Assembly: GCA_017622995.1 (NCBI GenBank)
Contig: JAGAQA010000003.1
Location: 62,001-126,000 of the forward strand
DNA from: Oscillospiraceae bacterium
GTDB taxonomy: Bacteria > Bacillota > Clostridia > Oscillospirales > Oscillospiraceae
DNA: 64,000 nucleotides
Direction: 5' to 3'
The notes under the pieces are model-generated. The model had not been told where the DNA came from. It did not search any database and saw only the letters and a program-made list of their open reading frames with translations. A program made the position numbers and the translations under genes. Below, one piece after another: positions 9,455-17,222 of this stretch. The number at the start of each line of letters is the position of its first letter. Positions within the stretch are counted from its first letter, which is position 1.

Positions 9455-9850
9455 TCAATGAGCGCATCTGCGGAAATGCGCATACAGACTTTTCCGCAGT
9501 CTGTGAAGATAGCGTTGTAAGGGATTCCCCAATACCATTTCCCTCTCAGCTTCTTCGATGTACTTCCGATCAACGCCGCTGAGACCAGATAACAAGCCCT
9601 GTAAAGTCTTCCCTGGACTTTGACAGAAACTACATTGGAGTTTTGCGCGTGTGCAGCTCAGGAGCTTTCTGACTTTTCTCTCAGGAATGCAATACCGTTC
9701 AGCAATTTCTGCGACGGTTTCCACATACCAGTACCTTCTCAGAAAAATGACTCTGGTTTCCAGTGTCAAGTCTCTGAGGAAAGCATTCAGAGGATGTTTC
9801 TCAAGATTTTTGGGGTTCGGGCAGGACTCTGAACTGCACACGCTGGCTCC
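9455..9850 (-). pseudogene. Remnant of a sigma-70-family factor, region 4 and tail
   Basis: From about 9793 downward the translation reads LNAFLRDLTLETRVIFLRRYWY, then VAEIAERYCIPERKVRKLLSCTRAKL. These are the helices of sigma region 4 in the small Clostridia sigma factors that are normally paired with a DUF4179 anti-sigma protein. No region 2 and no plausible start codon lie upstream before the frame enters the neighbouring iron-sulfur gene, and the product after it (GVDRKYIEEAEREM) is a tail-like fragment. I call it a decayed or truncated gene; a short functional DNA-binding protein cannot be excluded. Confidence 0.5.
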
Positions 9851-9867
9851 ACTCCTTGGTGATGGTT

Positions 9868-10728
9868 TTATTTCGCGTTTTTCGTCTGTGTTTTTTGTTT
9901 TGGGATTGTCATCCCCATGTGCAGCACATTCCGGGGACAGGCGCTGACACACTTTCCACACCGAATGCACTCGGCGCTGTCAGGATTCTTTGTCACATCT
10001 ACGCCCATGACACACGCTTTCCGGCACAGTCCGCAGGAGGTGCAGTTTTCGCTGTCCACATGAATCTTCAGGAAGCTGACTTTGTTAAACAGGGAATACA
10101 GTGCGCCAAGCGGGCAGATGTACTTGCAAAACGGCCGGTAGATCACCATGGAGCTAACCAGGATTACCGCCAGAATCAGAAATTTCCACCCAAACAGGAA
10201 TCCAATGGTTTCCCGCAGAGATTCGTTCAGAATCGTCAGCGGAATGCCGCCCTCCAGCATCCCTACCGGGCAAACCAGTTTGCAGAAGTAGGGCATACTG
10301 ATTCCAAACTCGTTGTTCAAAAACGCGGGAAGTCCCAGTACAAATACCACGAGGAACACATACTTCGCATAGCGCAAAATCTTGTCTGCTTTTTGGGGAA
10401 CTGTCAGCTTTGGCACAGGAATTTTGTACAGCAAATCCTGAACGAGTCCGAACAGGCACAGCCATCCGCAGATGAACCGTCCCAGCAGGACACCCAGCAG
10501 GCAAATGGTTCCCATCACATAAAAGGAAAAGCTGAACTTCCGGGAGCCGATCACCGCCTGCATGGCCCCGATGGGGCAGGCGGCTGTGGCTGCCGGGCAG
10601 GAATAGCAGTTCATACCCGGCACACAGACCATTTTCATACTTCCCTGATAGATTCCGCCTTTGATAAATCCCGGAATGTGCGGATTGGTGAGGAGAGCGG
10701 AGATAACCTGCACCATCCGTCGTTTCAT
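9868..10728 (-). CDS. NapH/YccM-like membrane protein with 4Fe-4S centres
   Basis: A 286-residue membrane redox protein. An N-terminal CYSCPAATAACPIGA motif is followed by several membrane segments and two CxxxCP motifs (CKLVCPVG and CKYICPLGA), typical of the NapH/MauN/YccM fold. The C-terminus has two ferredoxin clusters, CTSCGLCRKAC and CIRCGKCVSACP. Such proteins pass electrons across the membrane to periplasmic or exported acceptors. I take the ATG preceded by TTAGGATCGGAA; a TTG nine codons upstream overlaps the previous gene. The two upstream genes (TlpA-like lipoprotein and CXXC mini-protein) suggest a dedicated extracytoplasmic thiol-reduction chain. Confidence 0.85.
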   Translation of the reverse strand: MKRRMVQVISALLTNPHIPGFIKGGIYQGSMKMVCVPGMNCYSCPAATAACPIGAMQAVIGSRKFSFSFYVMGTICLLGVLLGRFICGWLCLFGLVQDLLYKIPVPKLTVPQKADKILRYAKYVFLVVFVLGLPAFLNNEFGISMPYFCKLVCPVGMLEGGIPLTILNESLRETIGFLFGWKFLILAVILVSSMVIYRPFCKYICPLGALYSLFNKVSFLKIHVDSENCTSCGLCRKACVMGVDVTKNPDSAECIRCGKCVSACPRNVLHMGMTIPKQKTQTKNAK

Positions 10729-10747
10729 TTCCGATCCTAATTTACCC

Positions 10748-10897
10748 TTAGCCAATTCCGATACACTCCAAACAAATATTGATTGCCTTTTTCAGAACAA
10801 TGGCCTGTTCATCCCGGAGAATGCCGAATCCGATCATGCAAATCGCGGCAATCAGGAGCAGCCAGGAAAGGATCTGACGATGTTTTCGGTTCTCCAC
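10748..10897 (-). CDS. CD1871A-type CXXC mini membrane protein
   Basis: A 49-residue protein with one membrane segment (LSWLLLIAAICMIGFGILR) and the conserved C-terminal block KAINICLECIGIG with its CxxC pair. This matches the small family named after Clostridioides CD1871A, as I remember it. The GTG start has a strong ribosome site, AAGGAGGTACGCTCT; an earlier in-frame ATG would overlap the upstream gene and has no such site. It lies between a TlpA-like lipoprotein and a NapH-like iron-sulfur protein, so a role in moving electrons or disulfides between them is inferred, not shown. Confidence 0.75.
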   Translation of the reverse strand: MENRKHRQILSWLLLIAAICMIGFGILRDEQAIVLKKAINICLECIGIG

Positions 10898-10926
10898 AGA
10901 GCGTACCTCCTTTTCTGCCAGTGTCA

Positions 10927-12054
10927 TCACTGTACCAGGGTATCCAGCGCATTCTGAATGAGCTGGCGGTACTGATCCGCGTCTCTGGAACCATAGATCG
11001 CCTTGCCAACCACAGAGCCGTTGCTGTCAATCAGAACAGAGGTGGGGTAGGTATCGGAAGGAACCGCTTCCAACAGTTCGGGGCACATGGCGATGTTCAG
11101 ATAGGTAACGCCCTTGGACTTCAGCACGGTCTTTGCCAGATCTACTGTGTCCTCGTCAAATTCACCCTTTCTGTCCAGCGCATCGCCCAGCACGCCGACA
11201 ATGGCTACACCCTTGTCCGCAAACTCCTTGCTGATGGCTTCCAGATCCGGCATTTCTTCCATACAGGGCTCGCAGAAGGAACCCCAGATGTTCAGCAGCG
11301 TCAGAGTATGGTCCTGGAAGATGTCACTGGTCACCTTGTTGCCGTCCAGATCGGTGGTCTGGAAAGATACCGTCGTGCCGCTTTCCACCTCGGGACGATC
11401 CTCAGGCTGAGAGAGCAGAATGCTGGACTTCGCGGTTTCCAGATCGGATACCAGCTGGTTGTAATGCGCCTTGGAGCTGTCAGACAGCGCTGTGGTATCT
11501 TCATAGATGAAGGGATAGGTGCAGAAATAGAAGGTCGTGTCGCCGCTGACACCCATCTCCACCACATTGGCTTCCTTTTCCGGGCCGCCCACAAGGTCAA
11601 GAACCGTGTCCATGGGCACCTGACCGGTTTTTACAAAGGCAACAGCAAAGAGTCGCTTGCTGTCCGTCCAGCGGGCATCCTCAATTTTGCCGCCGTCGCT
11701 TTCTCCATCGGCAATCAGCTTATTCATCTGTGCGATGGCTTCATCTGTAGCAAAATCGAACATCACACCGGAAACCGGATCGATCTCAGAGCCGTAAACC
11801 GGAACCGTCAGAAGGTGATCTTCCAATTCCAGCCATGCGCCTGTCAAGGGAAAAGAGATGCCCAAATCGGGGAAATCCAGCGTATGGGCATCGGAATTAC
11901 CGGTAGCCGGGGGCGTTTCCGGCTGGGGCTGGTTTTGCACCTGCTGCGTGACAGGGGGAGTGACCTCCAGAGAAGGTGCCTGAGACTGGGAGCCGCAGGC
12001 AGCCATAGAGACGATCAGGATAGTTGCCATTAAAACGCAAAGAACTTGTTTCAT
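10927..12054 (-). CDS. TlpA/ResA-like thioredoxin-fold lipoprotein
   Basis: A 375-residue exported lipoprotein. The signal peptide ends in a lipobox (SMAACGS, Cys at about residue 20), followed by a Pro/Gln-rich linker. Residues about 60-230 form a domain I do not recognise. The C-terminal 150 residues are a TlpA-like thioredoxin fold with active site WGSFCEPCMEEMP and the later cis-Pro region DTYPTSVLID. It should act outside the membrane as a thiol-disulfide reductase or electron acceptor. It is the first gene of a three-gene minus-strand unit with the CXXC mini-protein and the NapH-like protein; its stop lies just before their ribosome site. Confidence 0.88.
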   Translation of the reverse strand: MKQVLCVLMATILIVSMAACGSQSQAPSLEVTPPVTQQVQNQPQPETPPATGNSDAHTLDFPDLGISFPLTGAWLELEDHLLTVPVYGSEIDPVSGVMFDFATDEAIAQMNKLIADGESDGGKIEDARWTDSKRLFAVAFVKTGQVPMDTVLDLVGGPEKEANVVEMGVSGDTTFYFCTYPFIYEDTTALSDSSKAHYNQLVSDLETAKSSILLSQPEDRPEVESGTTVSFQTTDLDGNKVTSDIFQDHTLTLLNIWGSFCEPCMEEMPDLEAISKEFADKGVAIVGVLGDALDRKGEFDEDTVDLAKTVLKSKGVTYLNIAMCPELLEAVPSDTYPTSVLIDSNGSVVGKAIYGSRDADQYRQLIQNALDTLVQ

Positions 12055-12212
12055 CGTATGTTACCCTTTCATTTTTGAGATTCACAGGAAATCCTTTCCT
12101 GTTGACGCTCACAATATATCTGCCCCAGGTGACACGAATGTGACAAATCCTGCTTTGTGATGCGGAAATTCAATAGATGCCGATGATAAAACGGAAAACG
12201 AAAGACTTCCTG

Positions 12213-13679
12213 TTATCGAAATTTCCGCCGAGGAAATTTTATTTCCTGAAGCAAATAGTAGGCCCCTGTGAGCACGATGAAGATTTCCAGTCTGCCGAGA
12301 ATCATACCGACCATCTCCACAATCAGGGTGGCATTGTTGGTCATTGGCCCGGTCAGGCCAATGGACAAGCCCACCGTGCCCAGGGCGGAGGCGAATTCAA
12401 ACATGGCCTTTTCCAGATTGCATCCGGAAGTCACTGTGAGAAGCAGCGCTCCGGCAAGAAACAGGAGAAGGTAGCAGCCTACGAAGCCCACCGTGTCGGA
12501 GCAGAGTTCCTCGTCAATTTTGGTTCTACCCTGGGCTTTCACATAGGTGGGCGCATCCACGCACCGCTGAGGATGCAGCTTTTTCTTTATATTCAAGCCG
12601 ACCATCCGCAGAATCAGGTAGACACGGGTCAGCTTTAAGCCGCCTGCTGTGGAACCGATTCCGCCGCCAATCAGCATCAGCAAAATCATCAGCCCGATTG
12701 CAAAAGACGGCCAGCTTTCGTAGCCAACCGTGGCATAGCCGGTGGTGGATAGAGCGGAAGCGGCATTGAACAGGGCATGGCGCAGACCTGCCCCAATACC
12801 TATGCTGCCGGAAAGCGACAGGGCCATCAGCGGCACAAACAGCAACAGCAGCAGAAACAGAAACCGTACCTCACTGACCTGAAACGCCTGCCGCCATTTC
12901 CCACGGAGCAGAAGCAGCAGAACCGCAAAGTTGGTGGTTCCAATGAGCATCAGCAGGGTGGTAACAATTTCAATGGACAGGCTGTGATACTCGCCGATGC
13001 TGCTGAGCTTGGTGGAAAAACCGCCGGTGGACAGGCTGCACATGGCGTGGCACAGGCTGTCGAACAGCGGCATTCCGCAAACAACATAGGCAGCCGTGCC
13101 CACAATCAGGAAAATGATGTACATTTCAAAAATGGTCTGGGCGGTTTGTTTGAGGTTTGGCATCAACTTGTCCGGATGCCCCTCCGCGTTGAACAAATCC
13201 ATGGAGCGCTTGCCGGAAACCAGCATCACCATCATCAGCACAAAGCCGAGACCGCCGCAGTATTGCATGAAGCTTCTATAGAACAGGAAGATATGGGAGG
13301 TCCGGGTCACATCCATCACGGATAGTCCGGTGGTTGTCCAGCCGCTGACGGATTCAAAGATCGCTTGCACAAACTTCAACTGCCCCGAGAGGAAGAAGGG
13401 CATGGCACCCATCAAAATTCCCCAGAACCAGGTAAACAGAACGGTATTATTGCTGTGCCGCTGGGCGGTCAGACGGTCGGAGCTGAAATAGGCTTCCCGC
13501 TTTCCAAAGGCGCACACAAGGCCCCCTGACAGGATAGACAGGAGCCCCGGCAGCAGAAAAAAGATTGCATACCCCCTATCCCTTGGATAGAAGGGAAGTA
13601 TCCCTAACGGGGCAATGACCAGCAGACCGATCATCACCATGAGCCTACCCCGGTTGGAACAATCTTTCATTTTCGCCAT
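12213..13679 (-). CDS. trkH: TrkH-type potassium channel/transporter subunit
   Basis: A 488-residue polytopic membrane protein of the TrkH/KtrB superfamily. It shows the repeated pore-type loops with selectivity-filter glycines, for example SVSGWTTTGLSVM, SLSTGGFSTK, ALSTTGYATVG and ALGTVGLSIGL, and the gating-region GGGIGSTAGGLKLTR. It imports K+ in complex with cytoplasmic TrkA-type NAD-binding subunits, two of which are encoded directly upstream. Two starts are possible: ATG 13679 (used here, preceded by GAGGCCAA) and ATG 13670, which forms an ATGA overlap with the preceding gene. It ends the four-gene trk operon. Confidence 0.93.
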   Translation of the reverse strand: MAKMKDCSNRGRLMVMIGLLVIAPLGILPFYPRDRGYAIFFLLPGLLSILSGGLVCAFGKREAYFSSDRLTAQRHSNNTVLFTWFWGILMGAMPFFLSGQLKFVQAIFESVSGWTTTGLSVMDVTRTSHIFLFYRSFMQYCGGLGFVLMMVMLVSGKRSMDLFNAEGHPDKLMPNLKQTAQTIFEMYIIFLIVGTAAYVVCGMPLFDSLCHAMCSLSTGGFSTKLSSIGEYHSLSIEIVTTLLMLIGTTNFAVLLLLLRGKWRQAFQVSEVRFLFLLLLLFVPLMALSLSGSIGIGAGLRHALFNAASALSTTGYATVGYESWPSFAIGLMILLMLIGGGIGSTAGGLKLTRVYLILRMVGLNIKKKLHPQRCVDAPTYVKAQGRTKIDEELCSDTVGFVGCYLLLFLAGALLLTVTSGCNLEKAMFEFASALGTVGLSIGLTGPMTNNATLIVEMVGMILGRLEIFIVLTGAYYLLQEIKFPRRKFR

Positions 13680-14350
13680 TTGGCCTCACCGCCCTTTAAT
13701 TCCAGAATTGCAATTTCCTCCTGCTCGTTTCCCGCAATCAGGACAAGAATGTCTCCCGCCAGAATCCGGGTGTCGCCTCTGGGAATCAGGGTCTGATCCC
13801 GGCGGAGGATGCAGCCGATGATGACCTCCTTGGGAAGGGCTATTTCCCACACCTGCTTCTGAGCTGCCGGGTCTGTCTCGGTGATGGGCACTTCCAGCAG
13901 CTGCACCCGGCCCTCTCCGATGGGGATGGCCTTTGCCATTTCCTCCATGAAGGCCTGCTGCTCAATGATGCTGGTGACGGCAGAGATGGCGCAGACCACG
14001 CTGTCCACACCCATTTTGTAGAAAAAGTCCGTCTTTTGCGGGTCGGACAGCAGAGATAGGGTTTTGGGAACCCGGAACTTTTTCTTGCACAACTCGCAAA
14101 TCACCAAGTTGTCCTCGTCCCGGGGGGTCAGGGCAATGACAATCTCCATATTCCCGGCCCCCGCGTCCTCCAGCACATAGGGTTTGGTGCCGTCCCCGTG
14201 GATCACGGTGAGCTTTTCGTTCTCCGCCAGTTTTTCGCAGTCAAGCAAATCCTTGTTGATGACTGTGACCCGATAGCCTTTTTTCAAAAGAGACTGGGCC
14301 AGAGATTTCGCCTTGCTCCGACCACCGACCAAAAGCACATTCCCTTTCAT
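13667..14350 (-). CDS. TrkA-family subunit with RCK C domain
   Basis: A 227-residue cytoplasmic protein with a TrkA_N Rossmann domain (residues 1-130) and a C-terminal TrkA_C domain (about 150-220; LIPRGDTRILAGDILVLI). The glycine motif is degenerate (LLVGGRSKAKSLA instead of GxGxxG), so nucleotide binding may be weak or may be left to the partner protein. The start MKGNVLL follows AAGGAGGCTGTTTGATC. It lies two bases after the stop of the other TrkA-type gene and overlaps trkH. Together the two small proteins replace the single 450-residue TrkA of enterobacteria. Confidence 0.85.
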   Translation of the reverse strand: MKGNVLLVGGRSKAKSLAQSLLKKGYRVTVINKDLLDCEKLAENEKLTVIHGDGTKPYVLEDAGAGNMEIVIALTPRDEDNLVICELCKKKFRVPKTLSLLSDPQKTDFFYKMGVDSVVCAISAVTSIIEQQAFMEEMAKAIPIGEGRVQLLEVPITETDPAAQKQVWEIALPKEVIIGCILRRDQTLIPRGDTRILAGDILVLIAGNEQEEIAILELKGGEAKWRK

Positions 14351-14352
14351 GA

Positions 14353-14805
14353 TCAAACAGCCTCCTTTGTACGGGCTGGTTTCTCCAGCAGCTTGTCGAT
14401 TTCGTTGGCAGACAGCACTGCCGGGCAGATGGTGTCGATCCCCAGCTCCCGATAGACGCATTCCCGCTCCGGGTCATACAGCCGGGAGATCACCCGCCCA
14501 ACGGAGTACCATTCCTTTGCCAGCTGGGCAATGAGAATATTGGTGTTGTCGTTGTTGGTAACGGCAATCACGGCATTGGCCCGGGAGATGTCCGCTTTTT
14601 TCAGCACATCCAAGTCTGTCCCGTCGCCCTCCACTGTCAGCCCGCCAAAGGAGGGGGACAGTTTGCGGAAGGCTTCCTTCTCCTTGTCCAGAATCAGGAC
14701 ATTTTCTCCCTCCTCGGACAAGGTGTTCGCCAGATTGGCCCCCAGCCGTCCGCAGCCTACAATGATGGTGTAGTCTGCCTGCTTTTTATTTTTCAAGATA
14801 CTCAT
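14353..14805 (-). CDS. TrkA_N-type NAD-binding protein
   Basis: A 150-residue single-domain protein with an intact dinucleotide motif, TIIVGCGRLGANLA (about residues 13-26), and the acidic residue ending strand 2 (LILDKEKEAF), as in TrkA/KtrA RCK N domains. It has no TrkA_C domain. It should bind NAD(H) or ATP and gate the TrkH channel, together with the adjacent 227-residue TrkA-type protein. The ATG overlaps the stop of the TPR gene (ATGA) and follows CAGGAGGAACACAAA. All four genes are translationally coupled or nearly so. Confidence 0.87.
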   Translation of the reverse strand: MSILKNKKQADYTIIVGCGRLGANLANTLSEEGENVLILDKEKEAFRKLSPSFGGLTVEGDGTDLDVLKKADISRANAVIAVTNNDNTNILIAQLAKEWYSVGRVISRLYDPERECVYRELGIDTICPAVLSANEIDKLLEKPARTKEAV

Positions 14806-15200
14806 TTTGTGTTCCTCCTGACCGCGTGACCAATGCCTTTTTCGTCGTATTCGATTTCATAGGAGGACGGAGCCTCCTGAGGGCAATCGCTCTCGTCGTA
14901 AGCGCAGCCGCCCCGGGAATTAAATGTGCCGTAGTGATCCAGATTTTGCCTTGCCGGTAAGTAGGTAGGATCCAGCGCGTAGGCCGCCCGGAAGTGCTTC
15001 ATGGCGCCGGCGTGGTCGCCCTCTTTTTCCATAACGATTCCCAGCAGATTGTGCGGTTCCGGCGCGTTGGGAAATTCCCCCATGGCCTCGCAAATCATGG
15101 CCACACATTTTTGATAATCCCGGGCTTTGGCATATTTCCTCACCCCATCGCAAAGGGCCTGTAGCTGCACGCCGCGGCTGGTCAGTTCCTGTGTCATCAT
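14802..15200 (-). CDS. Small TPR protein, first gene of the trk operon
   Basis: A 132-residue soluble protein with about two tetratricopeptide units (YQKCVAMICEAMGEFPNAPEPHNLLG and GDHAGAMKHFRAAYALDPTYLPAR; only their cores EPHNLLG and YALDPTY are needed to recognise them). The tail is acidic and Cys-containing. TPRs mediate protein contacts, so it may be an assembly or regulatory partner of the Trk proteins encoded after it. The start has AAAGGAGGATTTTAGC upstream. The exact role is unknown. Confidence 0.75.
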   Translation of the reverse strand: MMTQELTSRGVQLQALCDGVRKYAKARDYQKCVAMICEAMGEFPNAPEPHNLLGIVMEKEGDHAGAMKHFRAAYALDPTYLPARQNLDHYGTFNSRGGCAYDESDCPQEAPSSYEIEYDEKGIGHAVRRNTK

Positions 15201-15573
15201 GCTAAAATCCTCCTTTTGCCTTCGGATTTATCTTACGAAGTGATTTTAGCGCGTAAGCTGTGAGTGCGGTGTGAGAGATTTACGTTTCCTGTGAGAATTC
15301 TGTGAGAAATTATTTGCTTGAGAACCATTCCTTGCCCTGGCCATTTTTTGGTGATTCCTTCTACTTTGTCTCTATTATCACATCAAAAGTTTCTTGCCGG
15401 TCTATTCGCAGCGGAAAACAGCCATCATGATATTCGCTGCAGTTGTTGACAACATCACAATTTAGTGATATCGTCACATCCGTCAGAAAAGGAGAACTCC
15501 ATAAAATTCAGAAAACCCAATTCAACCCAAAACAGTTTACTCTCTGATGGTATAAAACAAGGAGGAACCTATC
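15201..15573. promoter_or_regulatory. Intergenic control region, trk operon / corA
   Basis: A 373-base gap between divergent units. For corA, TTGACA (15446-15451) and TATCGT (15469-15474) are spaced 17 bases and form a plausible sigma-A promoter. Its spacer carries an inverted repeat, ATCAC-N6-GTGAT (15454-15469), that could be an operator. For the trk side, GTGAGAATTCTGTGAGAAAT-like repeats near 15283-15310 may be regulator sites. No gene is visible here. Confidence 0.45.
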
Positions 15574-16485
15574 ATGTACTATTGCATTGCTGAAACGCTC
15601 AAGCCCATACAACCGGAAGAGATCTCACTCTGGGAGAAAATTGCTGTTATTCTGAAACCGGAAGATATCGCATACAGTAAACTGCCATCTCTGCTACTCC
15701 CACCTGATTCAATGCTTTCCACCGGGAAAAACACAGGTTGTAGATTAACGGTTGAGCAGAATCGTATTCTTGGTGAACTTCACATTCCGGCAAAACCGCG
15801 CCAACAGGAAAAGCGTATTGTTTTCACTTGGTGGAATAGCAATCTTCTTTTTGTTGATCCGGACGGAGAGGCTGCCAAATGTATGGAGCGGGTCAGGAAA
15901 ATGCGTCCGCATCATGCGGATGGAGCGGATGATTTACTGATGGATTTCTATCTGGCTCTGATCATGGATGACCTTTCCCATATTCAGAACATGGAAGAAC
16001 GCATTTCCGGACTGGAACAAATGGTGCTGGATAACCGGACGGACAAGTTTATCAGGCAGATGAGCCAGCTCAGGAAGGAACTGAATCAACATAACCGGTA
16101 CTACGCTCAGATGAATGATATGGTGGCAACTTTGCAGGAAAACGCTACGGATCTGCTGGATGAGTGCAGTTCCAGCAGACTACAGTATGTTCTTCGCAGA
16201 CTGAGCCGCTTACAGGAAGAAACCCAAATGCTTCGGGAATATGCAAGCCAGGTCAGCAGTGAATACCAGGCTCAGGTGGATTTGGGACAGAACCGAATCA
16301 TGAAGCTTCTAACAATCGTAACCACAATTTTCATGCCGCTGTCTTTGATTGCAGGGTGGTATGGAATGAACTTTGTCAATATGCCGGAACTTCATTGGGC
16401 CTATGGATATCCGGCAGTAATTGTGTTGAGTGCATTAATCGTTGGCGGCTGTATTTACTACTTCAAGAAAAAACGGTACTGGTAA
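15574..16485 (+). CDS. CorA-family magnesium/divalent cation transporter
   Basis: A 303-residue protein with a large cytoplasmic N-terminal domain, a long helical stalk (about residues 130-240) and two C-terminal membrane helices. The CorA signature GMN is in WYGMNFVNMPELHW (about residue 265), at the end of the first membrane helix. It forms a pentameric channel for Mg2+ or Co2+. The start follows AAGGAGGAACCTATC. It stands alone between the trk operon and the KdpDE-like pair, and is closed by a perfect hairpin terminator. Confidence 0.92.
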   Translation: MYYCIAETLKPIQPEEISLWEKIAVILKPEDIAYSKLPSLLLPPDSMLSTGKNTGCRLTVEQNRILGELHIPAKPRQQEKRIVFTWWNSNLLFVDPDGEAAKCMERVRKMRPHHADGADDLLMDFYLALIMDDLSHIQNMEERISGLEQMVLDNRTDKFIRQMSQLRKELNQHNRYYAQMNDMVATLQENATDLLDECSSSRLQYVLRRLSRLQEETQMLREYASQVSSEYQAQVDLGQNRIMKLLTIVTTIFMPLSLIAGWYGMNFVNMPELHWAYGYPAVIVLSALIVGGCIYYFKKKRYW

Positions 16486-16490
16486 ACGGA

Positions 16491-16519
16491 AATGCCCTGG
16501 AAGTTCATTCCAGGGCATT
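16491..16519. terminator. Bidirectional hairpin terminator
   Basis: AATGCCCTGGAA and its exact complement TTCCAGGGCATT form a 12-bp stem with a 5-base loop. It lies between the convergent corA gene and the KdpE-like gene and can serve both strands. Confidence 0.8.
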
Positions 16520-16529
16520 TCGTATTGGG

Positions 16530-17222
16530 TTATTCGTCAACCAGTCGGTATCCCACGCCGATCTCGGTGAGGATGTACCGGGGCTTTGCGGGGGATTTTT
16601 CGATTTTCCGCCGCAGTCCTGCCATCAGCGCCCGCAGCGCCTGGGTGTCGTTTCCGTAGCCCGGGCCGTAGATTTCCCGGATAATGTACTGGGTGGTCAG
16701 CACCTTGCCCATATTCCGGAACAGCAGGGACAGAAGGCTGTATTCCATGGGTGTCACATGAAGCTCCGTCCCATCCAGAAATACCAGATGCCTTTCCAGA
16801 TCGATGGACAGCCCACCCACGGAGTAAATGGTCTGCTGCGTGGCAACCGAGGTTCGGCGGGAATGCCGCAGAGCCACCCGGATGCGAGCCATCAATTCCG
16901 TAGCGGAGAAGGGCTTGGTCAGGTAGTCATCCGCACCGCCATCCAGTGCGGCGGCTTTTTCGTTGTCCTGATCCCGGGCGGAGACCACAATAATGGGCAC
17001 CTCCGACCACTCCCGCACCTTTTTGATGACCTCCATGCCGTCAAAATCTGGCAGGCCCAAATCCAGCAGCATCAGGTCAACCTGATTGGACACCAACTGG
17101 GACAGGGCTCCCTGTGCGTTTCCGGCGGTTAGGCAGGGAAAGTCCTCCTGTTTCAGGGTGTAGGTGATAAAGTTGCGGATTTGGGCATCGTCCTCCACAA
17201 CCAGAATCCATTCACTTCTCAA
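16530..17222 (-). CDS. KdpE-like response regulator (OmpR family)
   Basis: A 230-residue regulator. The receiver domain has the acidic pocket VEDD, the phospho-acceptor Asp in LMLLDLGLPDFDG (Asp 54 region), and Lys in YLTKPF. The C-terminal winged helix (about 130-228) ends with GVGYRLVDE, typical of KdpE. The start is a TTG preceded by GGAGGGAGACGCAG and overlaps the end of the sensor gene by 11 bases. No kdpFABC genes lie in the window, so its targets may be the nearby trk or corA genes, or a distant kdp locus. Confidence 0.88.
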   Translation of the reverse strand: MRSEWILVVEDDAQIRNFITYTLKQEDFPCLTAGNAQGALSQLVSNQVDLMLLDLGLPDFDGMEVIKKVREWSEVPIIVVSARDQDNEKAAALDGGADDYLTKPFSATELMARIRVALRHSRRTSVATQQTIYSVGGLSIDLERHLVFLDGTELHVTPMEYSLLSLLFRNMGKVLTTQYIIREIYGPGYGNDTQALRALMAGLRRKIEKSPAKPRYILTEIGVGYRLVDE

